Source: Membranipora membranacea
Taxonomy: Eukaryota > Bryozoa > Gymnolaemata > Cheilostomatida > Membraniporidae
Length of the DNA: 64,000 nucleotides
Direction of reading: 5' to 3'
Assembly: GCA_914767715.1 (NCBI GenBank)
Contig: OU612068.1
Coordinates: 23,870,001-23,934,000, forward strand
Below the pieces are notes generated by a model. It was not told the DNA's origin, did not search any database, and saw nothing but the letters and a program-made list of their open reading frames with translations. Of the stretch, positions 46,641 through 58,828 are shown piece by piece. The translations under genes and the position numbers were made by a program. Every line of letters starts with the position of its first letter. The stretch's first letter is position 1.

Positions 46641-46912
46641 CAACTTAACCCATCTGTCATCATAAAAAAACTCTAATGGCACCATTTTTTGCAAAATTTT
46701 ACGAGGGTATTCGGTTTGTTACCATGCCATTTTTGTGTTGTGATAGAATCAGAAATTAATGTGAAAATTAATGAGAATAACAGAGATTTAAGTGGCGCGT
46801 AAACATAATCCAAATCACAATTGTGCCTGATTAAACTTCCGATACATTTTTCTCAAATAGTCAAAGCCATTGAAGTGTCGTGAATATTCTATTAATTCTA
46901 GAACAGCTACAG

Positions 46913-46932
46913 CCCCCCCCCCCCCCCCCCCC
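46913..46932. repeat. poly-C run (20 C)
   Basis: Uninterrupted homopolymer. Confidence 0.9.
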
Positions 46933-47729
46933 GTACACTGAGTTTGCATTGCGCTCACAGGCACCTCTCATACCAGAGCTACATCAGATGTTTTCTGTAT
47001 AGGTCAGTGACTGATGTAACATGACGCAACCAGTGCGAATAAAACTTGTTGTACCAGCTTGTGACATGAACAGTTAACTTTGGCTGGTACCGTTCGTTGT
47101 ATTGTTTCCATTCCTTTGAACAAAAAACGAGCTGTATTCATTTGTGACATGAACGAGTTTTATTCAGGAAAATAACGTAAAGAGCATAAAACCAGTTATT
47201 TTGTGCAAATATTTTCTGACTTGCAATTTCACGCCTTTGGATAATAGTTATTATTAAGTCGGCTCACTTTGTTTTGACTGCCAACAATGAATACACAGAG
47301 GGCGTTATTACCAGATTAGAGGAAACTTGTCATGTGATAATTTAAATAGTTTGAAGGAGCTAAAAATAACCTTGACATTATGATAACCTATGCATATCAT
47401 AACAAACATTTCTGGGGTGGATGAACAAGCTGTTTGCGCACTTGTCGAGGCATTCCATAATACTCAGACCACCCTGTTACCGCACTCACATATACTACAT
47501 TCTCATCTTAGTGACGTCAGCAAAATCCATGACAAGACAATGCAGTATTTAACTACCTGCTTGATACACATCGCAACTCAAGGAAAATTCTGCTTCTCTT
47601 TTTAAAAGTGGTTGACAATTAAGGCCAAGGGATCCAATCCGCCATGTTGTCACCAGTGCCATCTTGTTACCGGCGCCTTCTTGTCAGCAGCTCCATCTGG
47701 TTGCCTGCGCCCTTTTAACCTCTGACTGT

Positions 47730-48060
47730 TTTTTCGTAGAAATTTGTCTGTAAACCAGTTTTAGGAATCCAATGTGATTTTTGATGACTCAATTGCAAAT
47801 AAGCACATAGTACATAGAACTGAAATGTGGATACAGCAAACAGTTTTTACATTGCATAATAACAATTGAATGCATAACCATCTTCTCTTTTTGCGTGTTG
47901 ACACAGTGTCATAGTGTTGGAATGTGACACGCTGATCTGCTGTGCGTTTGTGTGGATTACAGACATTAAGGAAATAATGATGATTTAGGTTAATTGCAGT
48001 AAAAACTGGGTCAACTGAAAAGTCGCAAAACAACAAAATTCATCAGTGTCAGACCAAGGT
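47730..48060. repeat. diverged dispersed repeat, copy 2
   Basis: Blocks CATTGCATAATAA, TCTTCTCTTT, GGTCAACTGAAAAGT and CAAAACAACAAA are in the same order as at 46340-46640. An (AT)n run follows at 48074-48090. Confidence 0.6.
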
Positions 48061-50200
48061 CGGACATAGATTTAATATATATATATATATCTATAATATA
48101 TAAAGTCTTTGGTGACAGATATTTGAATCCTGTTCGATATAAGCAAGATCCGGGAACTGACTACGCCCTGCGTACGGTAATCTGAACTGTCCAGACTTAG
48201 CCTGGGTAGGCTGTTTTGGGTGGGGGGATAACCACCCCAACCCACCCAAGAGAGCCTGCCCACAGGCTAATCCAGACCAAGGCCAGTACAGAAAACATAT
48301 AAAATATAAAATCCCACCACCTTGATAGAGGAATCACAATATTCAAATCCGCCATTTCATAACCTGAGACATCTCGATGCCAGCGCCATCTGAACATCTG
48401 ACGCACTATCTTAATTAATGGAGTTTTTGGTACAGATATGCCGGCATCACCAGACCATCTGCCATCATATGGAGGAAAATAGCAGAACCACTCTCACAAG
48501 ATCTGCTGGTATAGTGTTGTCTATGGTATAAATTGTCTATGGCATAATATCATATTAGAAAACACTTTAAATATTTACATCAGTGAGGCTCGGAAGCCCA
48601 CGGAAGATGAAAATCAAGCACATTAGAGGGGCTTGATAGATCTCTTTACCCATACACCGAACAATTCATTAGCAAAATGCTTCACAAATTGTAAGTTTGT
48701 TGCTAGGTTTCTTCTAATAGGCTTACATATATAATTTTGCTTTTGGTTGTGATGTTAGCTACCTGGCAGTTGAAATGCTACCCTAACACTTCCGCCATCT
48801 TGATGTGATCGAAGTTATGAATGCGCTGTGGGAGGTGAGACGCTATTAAAATGAAATTGAAGGTCATTACGCCAGTATTCTACGAAGAAATTAACGCTTG
48901 ATTAGATATAAAAATAGCCCATCGCTGACGGTTACAATAGGTGAGCATGGAATTGGGCTCCTTTGTAAGCTTTGTAATGTTTCTGTTGCGGAATGATCCG
49001 GAACAGATTTTTGATACTATTTTAATATACCATGACGTACTATGACTCTGAAACTGAGCTAAATATATCTTTACCAATAATTGCGGGTATATACAATCAA
49101 AGGGTAAATGACCAGTTAGATAAAGGGGTTATTGGGTTATCAATTTTATTACAGGCCATGAAAGATTATTGACGAGAACTTTTAGGACATAAAGTTGGTC
49201 GGAAATTGCAAGTCATCAATGGCAGCTTTCCAAACACGCAATGAAGACGCAGTTTTGTCAATGGGGAGCAGCTTTTCATACATCTACTACAATCCATGAT
49301 GTTGTAATGATAAAAGTGGTCTTAACGGAACACGCATGTTACCTTCATTCTGGTGGAGCCAAATGGGAGGATGTATATTAAAATATGGGTAAAACTTTGG
49401 TTGTGACCATAGACTAACCGTAATAATTTTCATAAGTATATGGTTGTGTCAATGAATGGCTTGAGAACTTGGCATCTATACTTGTTCTGAAGCGCTAATT
49501 CCCACTATTTGTCTCAGCTGTTGTAGTGTTTGTAATTTGAACTCAAACGAGAATGCGATTGTAATATTTGTTATTTGCCAAATAAGTGATATCATTAAAT
49601 TTAATTTATGTTTGATTTGTTGCAAACAGTGCTATCAAAGCATATATTATGATCACGTATTAAAATGAGAAAAAGAAATCTGATATTGTCATCTGAGTAG
49701 CGAATACATGTTTTATAATGGTTACTGATTAAAGGGGGTTGGGGTAGGTTGGTAGGTGATACCAGGGTGGCCCGCTGTATCTAGTCAGTGTAGCACTTCA
49801 TTTGGGTTATTGTCATAACAACACTACCGATATAAAATTATTGTAATCCACTTTGCATGCATGTTAGCACTCTAGAGGTTAAAACTTGAATGACTGCCAA
49901 CTGACCTTTTTTTGCACTGGGAGCAATACATTCATTAACTATTACCTGGGTAATAATAGTGGTATAACCTCAACGCACGATGAAATGTTGTGCTTAATGA
50001 AAATATATAGACATGCATTGAACAGAGCAGCTAGCTCATTGGCAAATGAAAGCCACTCCCACTTTGAGAGCTTCCTAAAAAATTTGGTTTCTTGTTCAGC
50101 AGATTGAAAATCCATACAAGATACCATTGACAGATTCACACTTTAGCTTGGTGTGAGTGAGGTTAGCTCTATCCTGGAGAAAAGGCTACTCTGCTGCAGC

Positions 50201-50210
50201 TATAAATAGG
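50201..50210 (+). promoter_or_regulatory. TATA box of the UGT gene
   Basis: TATAAATAGG lies 53-62 bases before the ATG at 50263, which would put transcription start near 50230 and give a 5' UTR of about 30 bases. Confidence 0.7.
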
Positions 50211-50262
50211 AGCTCTGCGAAGATGTCAGGTCATTCGGAGGTGCAGAAATTGAATAAGAAGC

Positions 50263-51843
50263 ATGGCGATTCGAAAGCTTATATTAGTCACCTGTCTGAG
50301 CTCGATCATATTTCCTGATGTAGCGACAGCAACGGAATCTTATCGATCTCATGATGGGAAGTTCGAGCAGAAAATCATTGTACAACCATTCGAGGTAATG
50401 GAATCATTCCATTCTCACTTTATGAACTTGTTAGCGATTTTTTTGTCGCAGTATTATAAAGTTTCTGTGATCGCTGAAGAAACGCACATGTTCACTACCA
50501 AACACATATCTGGGATTCAAGACCTACAGTTCATACAATATCAGGCATCTGAACTTCTACACCAACCCGTGATGATGAACATTAAAGATGACGGACAACT
50601 CCCAATTAAAATCATTCAACACATCAAAACTAAGGGTGAAGAAATTATGAGGATGCGTTACTCAGACCCAGGATTAATGAATACTCTAAAAGGTGGTAAC
50701 TACAGCCTACTGATGTATAATTCTATGGACTATGGAACGGCAGCATTGTGTCAGCATATAGACATTCCTTGTATACAGGTGATCACTTCTGGAACAGGTG
50801 GGGTACACAATCCATACTCTCTTGAGCTCGTTAACTCTATGCCTTATATGCTAACTGAATTCACAGAACTAAACAGTTTAGGCAAAAGAATTGTTAACAC
50901 GATGTTCTACCTTTTCGACCATTATTTGAGGGTTTTGTATTTTTACCCGGGAATCGCAAATATCGCAAAGGAAGTCGGGCTTTTTAAGCAAAATGATAAC
51001 ATCGACTATTTGAAATTTGCAGCAGAAACTCCACACTCCACATTTATTTATACAAACAATGCTATAGATTGTCATACTGACCTTCCAGCTTCTTATATCA
51101 GGGTAGGGGGTGCTTTGCTATCAAACAATCAGCTTGAAAAAAGCTTCCAAACTCTTATGGATCGCTCAATCGACGGGGTGATTTTGATAGCATTTGGGCG
51201 AGGTGCAACTATCATCACTCAACAAACTGTTCGACTAATGATTGAAGTGTTCGGTAAACTAAACCACACTGTTCTCTGGTCTGCTGGCAGCCAGATGGAA
51301 GCCTTTGGAAACACTTCTGACATTCCGTCTAATGTTTATATCTTTAAGAGTCTGCCTCAAAACGCTCTGCTTGCCCATCCAAATATGCATCTGTTCGTTA
51401 CACACTGCGGGCAGGGCTCAACCACAGAGGCAATCTACCACGGGGTACCCATTCTAGCTACACCCCTGAGAATGGACCAAAAAACTAACGCCGTAAGGCT
51501 CACTAAACAGCTCGGGATGGGTATAGAAGCTGACATACATTCTTTGACAGCAGGAGAACTGTACAGCAAAATAAAACACATCCTATCAACGAGTGAGTAC
51601 AAGACCAACGCGATCATGGCATCCCACGCGTTTAGACAATGTGATAGATACCCAGAACTGAATATACTCAACACAATCACAGATGCTATACACTCGCTGC
51701 CAAAAGAGTCTTCTTCAGGCGCTAGACCTAGACATTGGCTAAGAATTATTTCCATTGATGTCCTATTGGTATTTTTATCTTTTTTAGTTTTTGTAGTTGC
51801 ATGTCTTTTAAAACTTTGTTCGATGAGACGGCACAAGACATAA
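50263..51843 (+). CDS. UDP-glucuronosyltransferase-like glycosyltransferase (GT1 family), single exon, 526 aa
   Basis: Transfers a sugar from a UDP-sugar to a small lipophilic acceptor in the ER lumen, a detoxification or metabolite-conjugation role. The one uninterrupted frame has the family's normal length (about 525). An N-terminal signal peptide (RKLILVTCLSSIIFPDVATA) is followed by the acceptor-binding half with His in SFHSHFMN as the candidate catalytic base. The donor-binding half contains VLWSAGSQ, LPQNALLAHP, then the UGT signature: FVTHCGQGST (378-387), EAIYHGVPILATPL and DQKTNA (Asp405-Gln406). The usual HGG is HCG (381-383). A C-terminal membrane helix (about 496-517) ends in MRRHKT, a basic cytosolic tail as in ER-retained UGTs. 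Which sugar and acceptor it uses cannot be read from sequence. It has a TATA box upstream and AATAAA downstream. Confidence 0.95.
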   Translation: MAIRKLILVTCLSSIIFPDVATATESYRSHDGKFEQKIIVQPFEVMESFHSHFMNLLAIFLSQYYKVSVIAEETHMFTTKHISGIQDLQFIQYQASELLHQPVMMNIKDDGQLPIKIIQHIKTKGEEIMRMRYSDPGLMNTLKGGNYSLLMYNSMDYGTAALCQHIDIPCIQVITSGTGGVHNPYSLELVNSMPYMLTEFTELNSLGKRIVNTMFYLFDHYLRVLYFYPGIANIAKEVGLFKQNDNIDYLKFAAETPHSTFIYTNNAIDCHTDLPASYIRVGGALLSNNQLEKSFQTLMDRSIDGVILIAFGRGATIITQQTVRLMIEVFGKLNHTVLWSAGSQMEAFGNTSDIPSNVYIFKSLPQNALLAHPNMHLFVTHCGQGSTTEAIYHGVPILATPLRMDQKTNAVRLTKQLGMGIEADIHSLTAGELYSKIKHILSTSEYKTNAIMASHAFRQCDRYPELNILNTITDAIHSLPKESSSGARPRHWLRIISIDVLLVFLSFLVFVVACLLKLCSMRRHKT

Positions 51844-51851
51844 TCAATTTG

Positions 51852-51857
51852 AATAAA
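51852..51857 (+). terminator. poly(A) signal of the UGT gene
   Basis: AATAAA nine bases beyond the TAA stop. Confidence 0.65.
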
Positions 51858-54800
51858 ATTGATCACTTAATTCTTTTTTTTTTAATGTCATATACATATC
51901 ACGTTCCATTCCCTTTTCAGTATATTTATTATGTTTCTATGTGCAGAAATATAAAATTTTGTTACTAAAGTCAATATTTCCTACCCATATTCTCTCCAAT
52001 AATCAGTGTAAAAATTTAAACAAGGACAGATCTGAAGTCCTAAAATGCACAAAAACTTTATTACGGATGTGTAACATGTTATTAGCTTCAGGAACGATTC
52101 GAGCTTTCAGTATTTTGACTGAATTTGGTTTTTGTTGCCAAATATCTTATTATGGGAACTGGCACATAATGGCTCTGGAATGGGAGAGGATTACATAACA
52201 TGTTGGTGAAGAATTTGGCACATACACACGTAGCACATACACACAGTCATACATGTATTTGTCATCACGTAGATACACACTTTCACCCGTCATTCATATG
52301 GTTGGCACCAGAGCAGGATGGTGTTGCCTATTATATTGCGGCATGGTATTCAAAATATAGAAACCATTAACAATTATATTCAATTATTCCATCAAAACAG
52401 TTTCAGCAAGCATTGAATCAGACATCGGTTAGACGCATTGTATTGTTGTTGAATCTTGTCCAAAAGATCAACTACTCAGAATTTGTAGAAAAGCAAAACA
52501 CTCCCATCATTCTTAAGAATCATTTGTATTTTTTGTCCATTTCCTGTAATCTAATGCACAGGATGCATTGGGATTAAGGGTATAAAATTCTCAGGTGCAA
52601 AAAATGTATCTGGTTGACGTATATGTCCTGCATTGTTTATGGTCATTTGGCTTTTATGGTTGCTGGATTAAATGCTCCAAAATTTGCATTTTTTGCCTGA
52701 CGTTACTAAAATGATAGCTTTTTAACAAATAAGTTGATTTCGAAATAATTTTTTGTCTCTTACAAAAATACAAGGCACTTTAATAATTATAACTGTTGAT
52801 TTACAGTGTGTCAATAATAATAGGAAATAGGCTTGGCTATCAATACATCAAAGCCTTTAAATTACAGCTTTATCCGGCTTTGCTGATGCCTTGCTTGTGT
52901 CGCAAGTCCTTGAAGTCAGTTACCAAGCCATGAATTATTCCATTCACATATGACAATGCCCTCAAGGAGGGCTATCTGTTGCAAAAAAAAATTGATGATG
53001 ACGTCCAAAATAATGTCAACAATCTTTAAATTATAAATTTTGTAACCAAATTGTTGGTTGTATGAGGTAGAATCTTGTATACCCTTGAATGCTCACGTCA
53101 GCGTGATTATTTTGTCACATATGAATTATAAGCCAAAATTTGACAGGAATAATACACAAGAGTATGAATGGTATGTACTCTAGAGGAGTAAATGTAAGCT
53201 AGGGGTTAGCTGAGCTTGTTCGAGGGTTAGCCATGACTAAATTTTGGGAAAATGACACGGGAGTGAATGTAAAGCAACAACGGTAGCTGAATGTTAGCTA
53301 GCTTTAAATTTAGCTATTTGTAGCCTGTGAGAATTAGCAAATTCTCCTGCTGCAAATCTTTACTCCTCTATGGGTAACCAAATGATGTTATGCAAATGCA
53401 GTTCCACTTTTCAGCACTTTCCAGACAGTCATTTGCATCATAAAGTTGATTGTCTGTAAAACCTTGACCGTTTTATAACTCGGAAGAGACCATCACTCAA
53501 TATGGTTTCCCTTTATCTGATCATTTTAGTGATTTAGAGTCAAGCCAATTGGAAAAGCTTTGATTCAGTTCCTAGTATAAAGGTAATCAAGCTGGTTGCA
53601 TAACATAAATGAGGCAAACTGATCGACAATTAGTCAAATCGTCTGACCGTGCAGAGATGACGGATATGATTGACGGAAACACACCCTGTGCTACCAGGCA
53701 GTTCATTGGTCAGTTGTAACCATCCCCAATTGACAATTTTTTCTTGATTGTCAGATTTGCAATGACGCAAGTTGACAAAGTTAATAATCCGTTTCAATTA
53801 TCTTTTATTGAGAAAATTCAGCAAATAATTATCACTGCACATGTGGATCATTTATCAAGGCTGTCAAATCATGGATAGACTTCTCTCATTCCCTCTATTT
53901 TGTCTACGATGCCAATTCATAACTCAACAAAAACAAAGTCATATTGAGTTCAATAAAAAATTAGCCTTGATTCAATGATATTGTCTAGTACTCTAGAATG
54001 GTTGAATACTAGCTAGCGGCTGGGTTATTTAGTTTGTGGTCGACATAATGTAAGCTAGCAAAAGTTTCTCTAGATCATCCGGGTGTTTTTTATAAAGTAA
54101 TGACGATGAGTCATTGTTATAGCTGTCCACAAATTAAACTATTTCAAGCCTGTGAAAAATGGGAAACTTATCCTCTTGCGGATACTGCTCTAGGCTGGTA
54201 ATTTTTGCTGTATGTGATGTAGTTTAGAGCCCAACAAATAGAGTCATAGAATAAATAAGTTTTCAAGTCTTCAGCACTTCCGATTTAGATCGTTGTTTTG
54301 TGTAAAGTGAGTGATTGTAAGTGAGCAGAGAGAATGCCTCCCTTTTGCAATGAAAGAAACATGTTATTAATGGATCTATTTGATAACCCCTTATCACCCC
54401 TGGTCTCTTATTAACAAGAAGTAAAAATAATGGGATAGGAAAATGTCTTCTATCGATGTACCTGGGAGGTATTTATACATACCGCAGGAAAGAAAAGCAT
54501 CAAAAGTCTGTCAGGAAACCCAGTTCTGATATATATATATATATCAATACACTATTTTATTTGGCAGACAATATCATCCTGGATGGATTTTCTCCATAAC
54601 GTGCAAAGAAATGACGGCAAAAGTTGGCGGGGAAAAAGAGAAAAAAATGATGACGTTTTGTATTTGGATACATGGTGTGGTGACAAAAACGGTATGATTC
54701 GTGAGCCATGCAGTTTTATTTCATAGTATTATTCTTAATGGAGTGTAGCGGCAAATATGAACAATACCCTTTCCCCTCCCCACTGTGTTAATTATAAGGC

Positions 54801-55184
54801 CTGTAACATAAATCAGTTCTGTTAACAAGAATGTCGGTCAGGTATAACAATTCGGGCCTTATAGAACATTACCATACATGTGTGCAGTTACTGGGAATTT
54901 TGTGAAATGTTAGTGGAACTCGGTTATTTAGCCATGTTATGACGTATATCATAACAATTCAAACGGTCATTCGCATATGACATGCTTGAAATTATAGTAA
55001 TTATTGCCAGTGTGTATTCAAGGTATTTAATACATTATGATACATATTGTTATACTTAACCGGAAAAATATTTGAGCCATCTAATTAGAGCATAACCCAT
55101 ATATGACTTGGACTTGAACTTTGCGTATTACGCAGCATCAACAATTAGCCTAACGTTATCAGATATTCCCAGAATTATTTCTAA

Positions 55185-55331
55185 AGCTGCATCTACACTG
55201 CAGATTACCAAAAGGTTTTTTCCATATGAAGTCACAAAATACGGATTTCTGGTTGGTTTTAATGATAGCTTTTGTAAAAGCAAAATCTGATGGCAAAATC
55301 TGACAGAAAAATCTGCAGTATGAATGCAGCT
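55185..55331. mobile_element. small TIR element (147 bp)
   Basis: AGCTGCATCTACACTGCAGATT at the left is mirrored by AATCTGCAGTATGAATGCAGCT at the right. The right half also repeats CAAAATCTGA twice. Overlapping open frames on both strands here are by-products of the palindrome. Confidence 0.6.
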
Positions 55332-55584
55332 AACTTCATAGTAGTGTTCTCCACAACAAGTATCTTGTGTTCGGAAACTGGAGGAGGGGGAGCTAGCAAC
55401 AGCCCAAGAGAAAATCATTCAGGCCATAAATTAATACACTTGATCTGTGTAAGCTGAAAGCCTTCGTAGTTTTGAAAGAGGGAGAGAGGTGTTTTATTTT
55501 AGATTTTATGCGATATAAAGGCATGAAGGCTGCTGGTTGTAGCAAAGCAGCTCAACCTTAGTTTTAGGTTACATTCTTTTAAAT

Positions 55585-55816
55585 GTTGGTTAAAATCCCA
55601 ATGGTTAGTCACTCACCACATCGTGGCGGCGAAATAGTTGCCTTAAGGGCGAGGCTGCAACGTCTGCGCCAATTTGCTCTCAGTTTATAGGCAGGTCGGA
55701 GCACACGTGGGGGTCCAACAACTCCCAGTAGTCAGTGGACTGCAGTGGGATTCGAACCCACGACCTTCAACACTTGCATGCTGAAGGACCGGCGCTCTAA
55801 CCACTGAGCCACCTCC
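55585..55816 (-). mobile_element. tRNA-derived SINE
   Basis: On the - strand the head (from 55816) carries a perfect Pol III A box (TGGCTCAGTGGTTAGAGCG) and B box (GGGTTCGAATCCC, 55759-55747). The stem between them (CCTTCA/TGAAGG) has an enlarged loop, so it is tRNA-derived and not a working tRNA. The body continues through CCACTGCAGTCCACTGAC, TTGGCGCAGACGTTGCAGCC and CGCCACGATGTGGTGAGTG to about 55585. A piece of the same body occurs at 42936-42969. Confidence 0.78.
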
Positions 55817-56648
55817 TACTCCTTTGGCTCGCGTAAGTGTTTCAGCTGTGTCGATGATTTTGGTGTACTGGTCCAGTTTCGATCGGGTGAGATGTTTTTG
55901 TAAAAGGGATAGATAGTAAATTCTAAATAAGGTTGGTATATCTTAGCTGGATGGTATGTTAACTGTTACACAATGTAGAGTATTTTTTGTGCTCACAATG
56001 GTGTTTGAGTTGAATGTCGCTGCTGAAATAATTCTGAAATGATATGACCTCTTTTTTCTAACATGGTATTACGTTTAGAGAGTCAGAGAGTTGTCAGCAC
56101 AATGGGATGTTATTTTATTTAGTACGGACAGGAGATTAAATGGGTGTGTTGTGAAAAGTGTTATAGTGGTACGACCATATCGCAAACATGTTTGATGATG
56201 GTGAAAGCGTCGGTTAGGGGTCATGCCCTCAACATTAGAAAGTAGAGAATTTGGCTTTGAACTCAGTCTTAGGGAGTCTATATGCTGCTGTCTACTCTTA
56301 CTCTACGTAGCCGCGATCTCAGGAAGCTGACTAGGTTCCTGTTTATGTCTTTGATATCATTTTCCTGCAAGATGATTGGTAAGTGTTAGTTAGTAAGTGT
56401 TAGTGATAAAGACATGGCTGAGATCGATGAATAGAGCGCGCAACCAAATTTATCAAAATGCTCTGATATTTTGTCTATAGGAATGGTGCGCTATCTGGTA
56501 CTGTGTGTAGGGAAACTAGAGGTTGTCCCGCTATGGATGACTTTAAGTGTGGTGGTATGAGGCTTTCTAGTAAACTAGCTATTATCGTTGTGACTGGTAT
56601 TAGACTAAGCTCCTCCTTGGCTTTTTGAGAGCCCTGTAGATTTCAGAT

Positions 56649-56700
56649 GCTGATATTATCACAGAGTAAAGATATATCCTTACTCTGTGATAATATCAGC
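56649..56700. repeat. perfect 21-bp stem hairpin, 10-base loop
   Basis: GCTGATATTATCACAGAGTA (plus one A) at 56649-56669 is matched exactly by its reverse complement at 56680-56700. Confidence 0.8.
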
Positions 56701-57245
56701 TGTGTGCTATTTAACAGGAACGGATACCGCTAATTGAGCAACGTGCACATTTTCATTTCTTTTTCATTGATGACATCATCACAAGCAATTGCATAATCAT
56801 TTTCATGAAGTGTCAAAGAAAAGAGAAAACTTTACTTCACCAAGAAAATAAGTAAGGTACATACTTTTTTAGTTTATTGATTGTAGATCGGCACTGTTTT
56901 TTAAAAATTGAAAAATCCGCCAAACCTCTGACGCAAAAGTTGACCGAGATGTTATTTTGGTCCTGCTTGATGTACTGGTATGGCTTCTAACGCCAATTAA
57001 TTGGTAAAATAATAAAGGTTTAATGAATAGATTAGCAATCAATCTCAATACTCCAGTTGTCTTGCGGTGACATGATGGGGATATTAATATCTACAAAATG
57101 CCAATATCATTCATTTTTGGGTAATCTATGTGGAGGCGTTTGTTGGCAAAGAGTGCTTAGGAAGCTTACTGTATTACTCCAAGCTTGATCACAATGTGGA
57201 GACGTGAGGGATTCTCATTATGTTGCAAACACAGCTGGCCTAAAT

Positions 57246-57548
57246 CAGTGTTCATAAAAATTCAAACTACAAACGCATGATTTCAATATTTTACTTCTAG
57301 CCAGCCTTCTCTTACCAGGATTATTTCCCATGAGTAAGATTCTGAATCTGATCACTTTTGTTGTCGTAAAAATTTTTGGCTTGAATGAGAATCCCTATGT
57401 TTGTTTTAACTTTTTTTCTCAGCTTTTCACGACCTTAAAGTGTTTAGATTCAGAATCCTACTCATTGGAAATAATCCAAGTAAGAGAAGGCTGACTGGTA
57501 GTCAAAATATATTAAATTCATTTGTAGTTTTAATTTTTATGAACACTG
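57246..57548. mobile_element. palindromic TIR element (about 303 bp)
   Basis: CAGTGTTCATAAAAATT at 57246 is mirrored by AATTTTTATGAACACTG ending at 57548. The symmetry continues inward for more than 100 bases (CAGCCTTCTCTTAC, GGATTATTTCC, GATTCTGAATCT and their complements). The CAGTG ends resemble hAT elements, but no 8-bp duplication is evident. Confidence 0.72.
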
Positions 57549-58828
57549 TGTTTCCATGCCTATTGGCCCCTATTCATTAATATTTATGACACTTTTAAAT
57601 AAGAAATAGGCTGATTACATACATTCCGATACTATTAAAATCTATTTTTAAAAGTACATGCAAGCCTGTCATCTGTCCAGTCAGAGAGTTTCATATGTAG
57701 GTAATGACTTGTATGCCCTTTGAACAGGAGTAAACAACTCTATTAACATCTGCACTTAAATTTGACTTTTGAGACTCCATTTTCTGAACACCCAGCATGT
57801 TATTTTCAACACTCCTGTATACAAAAGTATAGAGAGCAGAGAGTTTAATCTCTTGAATCTCTTGTTAGGCCTTCGTTACAGGGTTGTTATGAAATACAGC
57901 CCCCCCCCCACCTAGGTGTTCATAGCATTGGAACACAAAGCTAGCCAAAGACTATGGCATCCAGTATGTATGGCTATGTAGCTTCATCAGAATCAATCAT
58001 ATTTTATATATATATTTCCCCTATCCACTCTAATCTATAAATATTCTGCGGCAAAGTTCTGGTTCATCTTTCATAATTCCTAACCCTCTCAATTTATTTC
58101 TCTTACACAACCACAATTATAACCTTGAGACATATTACCCTCAGCGCCGCTTCCCCCGCATATTAAGAATTCTCTGCCACACCCGGGTTTTTACTATTTT
58201 TATCCTAACATAATTTTGTTATGATGATAAAAGAGAGAGTAAATTAATATTTATGGTTTCCAGCAAAACATTAATGTCAAAAATGGGCCAATGAAAGCTA
58301 ATAGATGGGCATCCATACAAAAGCAGGTATGATGAACCCCTTGCATCATGGCTTTACCATTGGGCTTAACTTGTGAATTGCGGTGCTAGGTCTATATCGA
58401 TTTATCCCTTCTCCTCTTTATCTAACATACTTCCATACTCTCTAAGTAAAACTAAACCAAAGAGAAACAGCTTACTCCTTGACGAAACTAAACAGATTAT
58501 CTTTAATTTTATTCATAGTCCAGCCAGTAATGGCTGCCATTTTGTCATTATTTCTGCAGCCAGGAGTAAAACTGTTCTTATGGTTAAAATACTCTCTATA
58601 GCTTTCTTGTGAGAGCTAAATTAAATACTCAGTATTGTCATTTTGCCATAAAATTCCTTATCTGTCTGAACAAGTGCTCTCAGGATAGCACATGACACTA
58701 GGGAAATGGATGCTTTCTGAACTTTATGACATGTAAATAGCTTGCAATGATGAACAAAAACACTGCTAGATCCGTTAGAAGCCTTTAGGAGGATTCTCTC
58801 TTACCCAAATCAGCGTCTGTTTATCACT

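Larger units (their letters stand above)
38067..50200. other. 12-kb region with no recognised gene
   Basis: Apart from the listed repeats, the LINE fragment at 44041-44570 and the MITE at 43011-43412, I see no exon with family similarity on either strand. The first few hundred bases should hold the receptor promoter and the last few hundred the UGT promoter. Short open frames here (60-97 codons) look like chance. Confidence 0.55.
51858..58828. other. 7-kb region with no recognised gene
   Basis: Outside the listed repeats and SINE I see no coding similarity on either strand. Open frames of 60-96 codons occur but lack family motifs and sensible splice contexts. The last few hundred bases should hold the promoter of the rolling-stone-like gene. 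Confidence 0.55.

Noticed and set aside
46913-46932. Poly-C run as a functional i-motif or G-quadruplex
   Set aside because: A plain homopolymer in a gene-free region, more likely slippage.
49886-50107. 73-codon frame upstream of the UGT
   Set aside because: No family features, and it ends before the UGT TATA box; read as chance.
55128-55418. 96-codon - strand and 60-codon + strand frames
   Set aside because: Both follow from the palindromic element at 55185-55331 and carry no motif.
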